NCBI RefSeq assembly: GCF_000003855.2
Contig: NW_003101678.1
Coordinates: 1,850,329 to 1,914,328 of the forward strand
Length of the DNA stretch: 64,000 nucleotides
Direction of reading: 5' to 3'
Source: Blastomyces gilchristii SLH14081
Lineage: Eukaryota; Ascomycota; Eurotiomycetes; Onygenales; Ajellomycetaceae
Shown: positions 57,774-64,000 of the stretch, piece after piece
Numbering within the stretch: position 1 is the stretch's first letter
Layout of the letters: each line of letters opens with the position of its first letter
Notes under the pieces: model-generated
Databases searched by the model: none
Told to the model about the DNA's origin: nothing
What the model saw: the letters and a program-made list of their open reading frames with translations, nothing else
Position numbers and translations under genes: made by a program

Positions 57774-58144
57774 GTATACGAGTGAGGATCTATCATCTCA
57801 GTTCAAATAATAGTTATCAGTTTGAATGAGAATTGGAATCAGTGTGTAACGGTCGAGTTGTTCAGACTGTATACAGGAATCAGTGTATAACAGTTAAGTA
57901 GTTCGGACTGTATACAAATGAGGATCAATTGTCTCAGTTCAAATAATAGTTATCAGTTCAAATGAGAATTGAGATCAGTGTATTGCGCTTCTCTTCAGAT
58001 GCTGCTTACCGGGAATCGGGTATAACAGTCAAGTAGATTGAACCATATACAAATGAGAATCAATCATCTCAGTTTAAATGATTGTTGTCAAATTTGAATG
58101 AGAATTGAGATCAGTGTATCACACTTCTCTTCAGATGCTGCTTA
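57774..58144 (-). repeat. Tandem leader repeats of copia H (about 136 bp x 3)
   Basis: Units start at 57774, 57910 and 58045, each with [GA]TATAC[AG]A[AG]TGAG[GA]ATC, then TCAGTT[CT]AAAT and GAGAATTG. Units 2 and 3 also share CTTCTCTTCAGATGCTGCTT. The array lies between the primer site and the gag start, so it would be transcribed as leader RNA. Confidence 0.85.
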
Positions 58145-58157
58145 CCAGGCTCATAAC
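58145..58157 (-). promoter_or_regulatory. Primer binding site of copia H, complementary to initiator tRNA-Met anticodon arm
   Basis: The minus strand reads GTTATGAGCCTGG directly after the LTR. Its complement contains GGCTCATAAC, the anticodon arm of eukaryotic initiator tRNA-Met including the CAT anticodon. Priming by an internal tRNA-Met fragment is known for copia-type elements. Confidence 0.75.
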
Positions 58158-58425
58158 TGTTGAAATGAGTGTCACAGATAAATATATTGAAGATATATAA
58201 ATCTTATATGTATTAAAATCTGCTTGTTATATTATCTGTACACTATCTAATATATCTATTTCATACAAAAGATAGAGCTATTTATAGTAAAATATATGTG
58301 TGAGTCAAGAGAGCTAGCATAAGTGAGTATTAGATAAGTGTTGTAGTAAGCTGATAATAATGAGAAATATTATAGTAATACGATGTTAATGACGTTCAGT
58401 AGTGTATAATCTCTTTTTTCTGACA
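58158..58425 (-). repeat. 5' LTR of copia H (268 bp)
   Basis: On the minus strand it begins TGTCAGAAAAAAG and ends ATTTCAACA, with a TATA box CTATAAATAG at about 58274-58283. It abuts the primer site on the inside and a gypsy gag (D) on the outside. The opposite LTR of H is not in the recognisable sequence. Confidence 0.78.
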
Positions 58426-59230
58426 TATGAGTTAATCATTGAATTTCTTCATATTGAAGCTGTTGAGTGACATGCATGTCAGCTATCTATTATTATTATA
58501 GTTTCAACATTACTCAGAGTCACTGTAGTATCATGTCTATACTCATACTTGAGAGTTCTCTTATATTATTATTAGACATGATTATATTATTTATCAGATA
58601 TGTGATATCTGTGAAATCTGAAGAAGTGTAATCATATAAATATCTCATATGTCTGAGTGTCAGAACTCTCAGATCTTTCACTGATATTCTCTTTATAAGA
58701 TCTTATTATAGAATCAGAGTGACTGATAAGCAAGCTTTTATCTGAGAACTCAGTATTCACTTTAACTAATTGTTTCTCTTTCTTACATATTATTACATAT
58801 TCAGATATCTCTTGATGAATAATCATTTCTAATGAGAAGATAATGCATGAATAATTATTTTTAATAAGAAGATAATGAATGTTTTTCTAGTATAAGAGGC
58901 CTATGCTGAATAGATCAGTATGATATTAATAGGTCTTATATAACAAAGAGAAAAACATTAGAGAAGAAAAAGAAAGAGAAAGTATGAGAATCAGTGATTG
59001 AAGTAGATATTTATATGTGTATGTGATAATGTATGTAATGAGGCTTCAGAGTGGAAGAATCTATACGTGTTTGTAGCGGCCGAGGATCGGCGATTGAGAG
59101 TGACTGAGAATTGAAGTGTACACGGCCGAGGATCAGTGATCGAGAGTGTATGTGTTCAAGAATGAAGTGGTTGAAATCTGTGGAGTGTAACAGAATAGTC
59201 TATATGATTGATCGGGCGCAGCCCGCCACA
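58426..59230 (-). mobile_element. Gypsy D: gag start, leader and 5' LTR
   Basis: 58426-58579 is the N-terminal gag (start ATG at 58579), 58580-58890 the leader, and 58891-59230 the 5' LTR, all matching gypsy A and B. The gag is cut at 58425 by copia H; the sequence TATGAGTTAATCATTG matches GCATGAGTTAATCATTG of gypsy A near 7050. The rest of D must lie to the left of H. D itself is inserted in gypsy E. Confidence 0.88.
58891..59230 (-). repeat. 5' LTR of gypsy D (340 bp)
   Basis: Inner end TATAAGAGGCC (mutated), outer end intact TCGGGCGCAGCCCGCCACA. Contains one full and one partial U3 unit, hence an intermediate length. Confidence 0.92.
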
Positions 59231-60416
59231 ATACCTCTCTTATGAGGCTCAGAAGTGAATCACAGTATTAAGTTAGAAAAGAAGAATAATAAAGATTCTG
59301 AACTATTATAAGACTCTCTTTATAACATGTTCTGAGATGAACTTCTTCTTCTTTAAAAGACACTCAATGATCTGTTAGATAAAGAATTCATATATATTAG
59401 TAACTCTTTCACTGCAGCCTCTATTCTCTTTACAAAGAAATCAGATAAAGAACTCTGATTCTGTGTGAACTATTAAGAACTGAATAGATTAATGAAGAAA
59501 GACTGCTATTCTTTATCTCTTATCAATGAAATTCTAGCTTATATTAGACAAGCTTAATAATTCACAAAGCTTGATATCATTATTATATTTCATAAGATTC
59601 ACATCACTGGAGAAGATGAGTAATTTACAGTATTTTAAACATAATATAATCTCTTTGAATAAGTGGTCACACTCTTCAGACTAGCTAATACTCTCATATA
59701 TTTCAGAAGTATATTAACTGAGCACTCTGAGATTTTCTTAATGAATTTGTATCTGTATATCTTGATAATATTCTCATCTTTACTGATGAGTTCAGAAAAG
59801 AATATCAAGAATATGTATAAAAGATATTATAATAACTATAAGAAGCAGAACTACTGATAGACATAGACAAGTATAATTTTAAGATTAAAAGTACAAAATA
59901 TCTAGACTTTATCATAGAAGCTGATAGAAGAGTCTGAATGAATTCTGAGAAGATCTCTGCTATTCTTGAATAAGAGGCTTCACACACTGTAAAAGAAGTA
60001 TAAAGCTTTATCAGATTTACTAACTTCTATCAGCAATTTATATAAAACTTCTCAGATATCATAAGATCACTTACAGAACTCATCAAGAAGAACTTAGTAT
60101 TTCAATAATTAATAGACATCAAAGCTGCATTTACACAGATAAAGAAGATATTTATTAATATCTCTCTATTAATAACATTTAATTCTGATTATAAAACAGT
60201 TATTAAAGCTGATTTCTCTGACTATATTATAGAAGAAGCTATATTATAATATAATAATAAAAATATCTTATAATAATATATCTTCATGTCTAAGAAACTG
60301 AGTCTCATTAAATAAAACTATGAGATCTATAATAAGAAACTTCTCATAATTATACACTGTCTAGAAGAATAAGACTCTGAACTTCAAAGTATCTTCAAAT
60401 TTGAGATAATCACAGA
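59231..60416 (+). pseudogene. Gypsy E: RT-RNase H fragment of pol
   Basis: Plus-strand pol of the A/B/C/F family, aligning with 52865-54045 of gypsy F. RT is recognisable with YLDN in place of YLDD (59758-59769), and the K-Y-L-[GD]-F region lies near 59895. RNase H begins and is cut at 60416 by hAT X3. Gypsy D is inserted at its left edge (ATACC after the LTR). It is one of the most degraded copies, with many TAA and TAG stops. Confidence 0.82.
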
Positions 60417-60949
60417 TAGACTGACCAGCGGGACTATGAATTTCACATTTGATTTCATTTGGTCTGGTCTCATACATTTCTTAGCGTGAGTCCCACCAGG
60501 ACCAAGCCTCAAAAAAATCTGAAAATGAACCATTTCTGAGAGAAATAATGTGAAAAATGACCAGATTTAATTCAAGAACAGTGAAATGAGAGTAATTTCT
60601 CAGAATAAACTGTGAAAGATAATCATTCTTTCAAAATCAGAATGAGACTGAAACTGAAGATTAAAATCAGTCTCATTCAGTTCATTCAGTGATTACTTAT
60701 ATAATCAGAATTTGATAATAATTATTAATAACACTCATGAAACAATTAAATACATTCTTGTACAAGTTTATTCTTTACTTTCTCATGAAAACTACACTTC
60801 TCTGATATACTGTGATCAGAGGTATTAAACTGTCTGATAATTCCATGTTTTATAATCATGAGTGTCTTGATTATTTCTTCTTATAATTGTTCTCAATAAT
60901 AGTGATAAATATCTCAACTTGAGTTGAACTTTCACTTCATTCTCATCTC

Positions 60950-62640
60950 TGCTAATGAAATTGTCAGAATATTATATATCATCAGTGTAACAGTTGAATA
61001 TATACTCTTAACAATTTTTCATAACTCTAGAATTGATTTAATATATAAATTCATTGAATTATCTTGAAGATAGCAGTTAAATTCAGTTTTATAAGTATGT
61101 AGTTTTATCTGATTTTCAGTTATAATCAATATATACAAGTTCTGTTTCAAAGTTAGTATTATAGTTCTATGAGATATAAAGTGTTATTAAAGATCATTAC
61201 TTACTAGAGAATTGTATTTCACTGTCTTCACATCTTAAATATCTGCTTGTTCAAATCTCTGATAGTTGATATTATAGTAGTCTCAGACTAATTTAATATA
61301 TAAGTCTTATTTCTTCTCTGTTCAATCTTGAGAAGTGTAGATATTAACTTAATAAGAGAGATTTAGTAGAGCTGTTATAGTATAGTACTCTGCAAAAGAT
61401 TGTTCAGTTTTACTGTAATAATATATCAGTTTATTTCTTACAGCAATAATAGCCTGTGCTATAGCATTATCTCAGACTGAATTTCTTTTTAAGTGATTTA
61501 ACTGCTTCTTAAAATAAGTAAATAAACTGTTATACACTCATCAGACTGACTGCAGCATTGATATATAAGTGATTAAGACTGTCTTTATTATCTTATAAAA
61601 CTGAAACAGTAAATTAATTATATATTTCAACTGAGTTCACTTCATATCAGAAAGTTTTAATATCTGAATCTTTTTTCAATCAGAGTATTATACTCAATGA
61701 TTAATCATCTGATATAATTGAAGAGTCTGAACAGTTATCTTATATATTGAACTTCACTGTATTCTAACATTCTATATCATATTCAGTGATGTGACTGATT
61801 TATTTATTTATTAAATATCATGAAATTATTGTTATTATTTAAGAGAGATACAAATTATATTAGCAATGTTTCAAATCTATAATATTTAAATTATTAGTTA
61901 ATCTATTCAAAATTAACAGTAGTGTTATCAAAAAGCATTATTAAAAAGTAATATTAAAAAGTGTTATTAAAAAATATTATCTTTTACAAAGTGAATATAA
62001 AAGTTACTTAAGTAATCACTTTCATCTCATTCTCATCTCAAGAATCAGTCATCTCATTATTCTTCATCTTAATATTAAGATTCTTTATCAGTGTTTATAT
62101 CACAAGTTAAATCACATGAGTAATACAGAGAATATAATCTTGTTTATTATTTCAGAAATACAAAGTCAATTTTTACTCTAAGCTCTTTATCATAGTGTAG
62201 TTATTCACAGTATTATCAGTTATAATTGTAAGAAGACTGAGACTAATATCTCAATAGTCATTTTTAATCACAGTCATTAATATCTCTACTATATAATTCT
62301 CAGTATGACTACTGATCAATGATTCAAATTCAATTAATGTCTCTTAATAAGTTCAGTTCTCATCAATGTAATAATATATAACTTTTATAAATGTAAGATT
62401 GTTTATACTAGTTCATGCATTCACTGTGAGAGACACTCTTCAATGATTCTTCAACTCTGATTCTAGATATTGTATATTAACTTTGTAGTGTATCTCAAGA
62501 TTGAACTGAAGACAGAATTGATGTGAAATATGAAGATTTGAATTAAGTATTTGAAGAAGTGTTCAGAATTCAGAATTTTCAATTGATTAAAGAGAAAGAT
62601 TCAGAGATATATATATATGAAGTAATTATTCACAGAAGTT
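60950..62640 (-). pseudogene. hAT transposase relic, uninterrupted copy (X3)
   Basis: The only copy in the window in which no other element interrupts the transposase. From right to left: the T-S-T-N motif with Asn at the first catalytic position (near 62410), the T-D-N-A region (near 62215), the C..H block (near 62120), Y-Y-S-K-T-E-Q region (near 61400), D-Y-Y-N-I-N-Y-Q (near 61270) and the C-terminal dimerisation-like region (near 61000). Many stops are TGA, TAA or TAG. It is the best template for alignment of this family. Confidence 0.72.
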
Positions 62641-63679
62641 ATCAGATAAGAGTTATGAAATCAGAGTACTGATATATGATTATTTTCACATAATTTTCTT
62701 CAAATTAGAAAGTTAGTATTACTAAAAATCATTATCTGATAGAGTAACTTATCAGCTCAGTAGTAATTTTCTGATTATTTTTCTTTTATTATCTGCATTC
62801 TGATGACTTCAGATGTCAGAAAATTTCTTCAGAGCTATGACTAGTTTATAATGAATATTTCTGTATAAAAGTTATAGTAATTATAGCAGAGAGATAACTC
62901 TTCAGTAATCTACAATTCAATCTGTTAAATAATTATTTAATAGTTTTATCTCAGTGTTTGTGTTGAGTTTTTCATAAATGTCATGATCTGAAATCAGATA
63001 TAAAGAATGAAGTGATTATTCATTATAATTGAAAGAGAGCATTCTGTGTTAAATTATAAATAATATAGACTTTGTAATTTACAGTGATTTCTTGAAGAGT
63101 TTATGAATCTTCAATAGAAGTAAAAGAAGTGAAAGAAGTGAATTCAGAAGATATAATAATAATTTAAGAAAGATGATAATTTATTTTCAATAACTGATCA
63201 CTGATGTGTATAAGAAGAATTAATATAAGAGAAAATAATCTTATTTCTTAGCTTAGTTATAATTTTAGTACTAACTCAGATTGAATATCATTAATGTATA
63301 AAAGTAAATAAACAATCTTGATTAATCTCTATTATATTTCTTGAAATATATTAATATTATAAAAGAGAGTGTTATTAAATTATATTATCAGATAATATTA
63401 TTAAAAATATATTAATATTATGAATATCAATATTGAAAAAATGTTAATACTTATATATTATAGTGATTTGTGAATCATAATAGTTAAATATATATATATA
63501 TATATATCATTTCTGACTTGATTACAACTTGTACAATAATTTTTGAAAACTTAAAATCAATTTTAATTATTAATAATTAAAAACTTAAACTTATAACTAA
63601 TTAATATAAAAAGAAAAAAATCTACTTCTACTCTTTCTTATTCTTTTTATTATTCTTTATAATTCATTTCTTATTCTTC

Positions 63680-63950
63680 TTCTTCTTCTTCTTCTTCTTA
63701 TCTGAGATAATAATCATCTCAAAATCTCTCTCTGCTGTCTTCTTAGAGAAGAGTTCTCACTGCTTCTTCTCAGTCAGGTCAATCTGTATCTTAAAATCTC
63801 ACATTTTCTGATCTGCTGTCTCAGGTTTCATCTCAGCAGTAAGCAGATTGATATACTTAGAGAGCAGAGCTGTCTTCTCAATATTCTGAATTATGAAGCA
63901 TATTTGAGACCTGAATAAGATCTCAATTCTCTTCTTCTCTGCCAGCTCCT
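63680..63950 (-). pseudogene. Charged ORF relic (X3)
   Basis: Minus-strand counterpart of 44700-44960 and 640-900, with the same phase and motifs (T-A-D-Q-K-M, D-F-E) and a lysine-rich tail encoded by a TTC/CTT repeat at about 63670-63700. Confidence 0.4.
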
Positions 63951-64000
63951 GCTAATCAATTAGAGAATAGAAGTGTTATCAAAAATCATTATCTCTTAAT

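Larger units (their letters stand above)
60417..64000 (-). mobile_element. hAT transposon X3, inverted, runs off the window
   Basis: Starts TAGACTGACC..GCGGGAC, the right-hand TIR of X2 reversed, after ATCACAGA, which should be the left copy of its 8-bp duplication. It aligns with the reverse of X2 to the window end, with no LINE inside. It contains the transposase relic and the charged ORF. Confidence 0.9.

Overview
This window looks like a transposon graveyard from a filamentous fungus, most likely an ascomycete. I found no convincing host gene. The DNA is very AT-rich and rich in TCA/TGA, and almost every recognisable coding stretch is broken by TGA codons that stand where other copies carry TGG, which points to a RIP-like C-to-T mutation process. 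The contents are chromodomain Ty3/gypsy elements, a second gypsy family, a Ty1/copia element, hAT DNA transposons with short non-autonomous relatives, RNase H-bearing LINEs of the Tad type, and one tRNA-headed SINE. The clade assignments rest on motifs read by eye; the species cannot be named from this.

Left part (1-18486). A hAT copy (X1, + strand) is cut by three gypsy insertions: Z (runs off the left edge), A (2065-7876, duplication ACAAC) and B (7921-13645, duplication AGCTT). A lone LTR (15383-15671) joins X1 to a second, inverted hAT copy (Y), which holds a SINE (15895-16320) flanked by a 14-bp duplication.

Middle (18487-42391). A second gypsy family (G, + strand) holds a truncated LINE (L4), gypsy C (21534-27751, with a MITE and a sequencing gap inside it) and a 505-bp hAT-type MITE (T2). 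About 1.5 kb that I cannot assign follows, then two LINE copies in head-to-tail order: L2, 5' truncated, and L1, nearly complete with ORF1, ORF2 and tandem 5' repeats. A GC-normal island lies to their right, at 41540-42236.

Right part (42240-64000). One copia element (H, - strand) is spread over 42240-42391, 49941-50435 and 55805-58425. It was opened by a complete hAT (X2, 42392-49940, perfect 8-bp duplication CTTATAGA), itself carrying a LINE (L3), and by gypsy F (50436-55804, duplication GAGAT). H sits in a gypsy gag (D), D sits in another gypsy pol (E), and E is also cut by hAT X3, which runs off the right edge. The order E > D > H > X2 > L3 is five nested levels.

The most interesting points are: an 11-nt self-complementary primer site in the gypsy family (Tf1-like self-priming); a SINE whose 3' end matches that of the resident LINE; mutation that spares the outer edges of elements; independent insertions into the same hAT transposase codons; an integrase-core deletion in F; and the unmutated island with a 155-bp tandem duplication.
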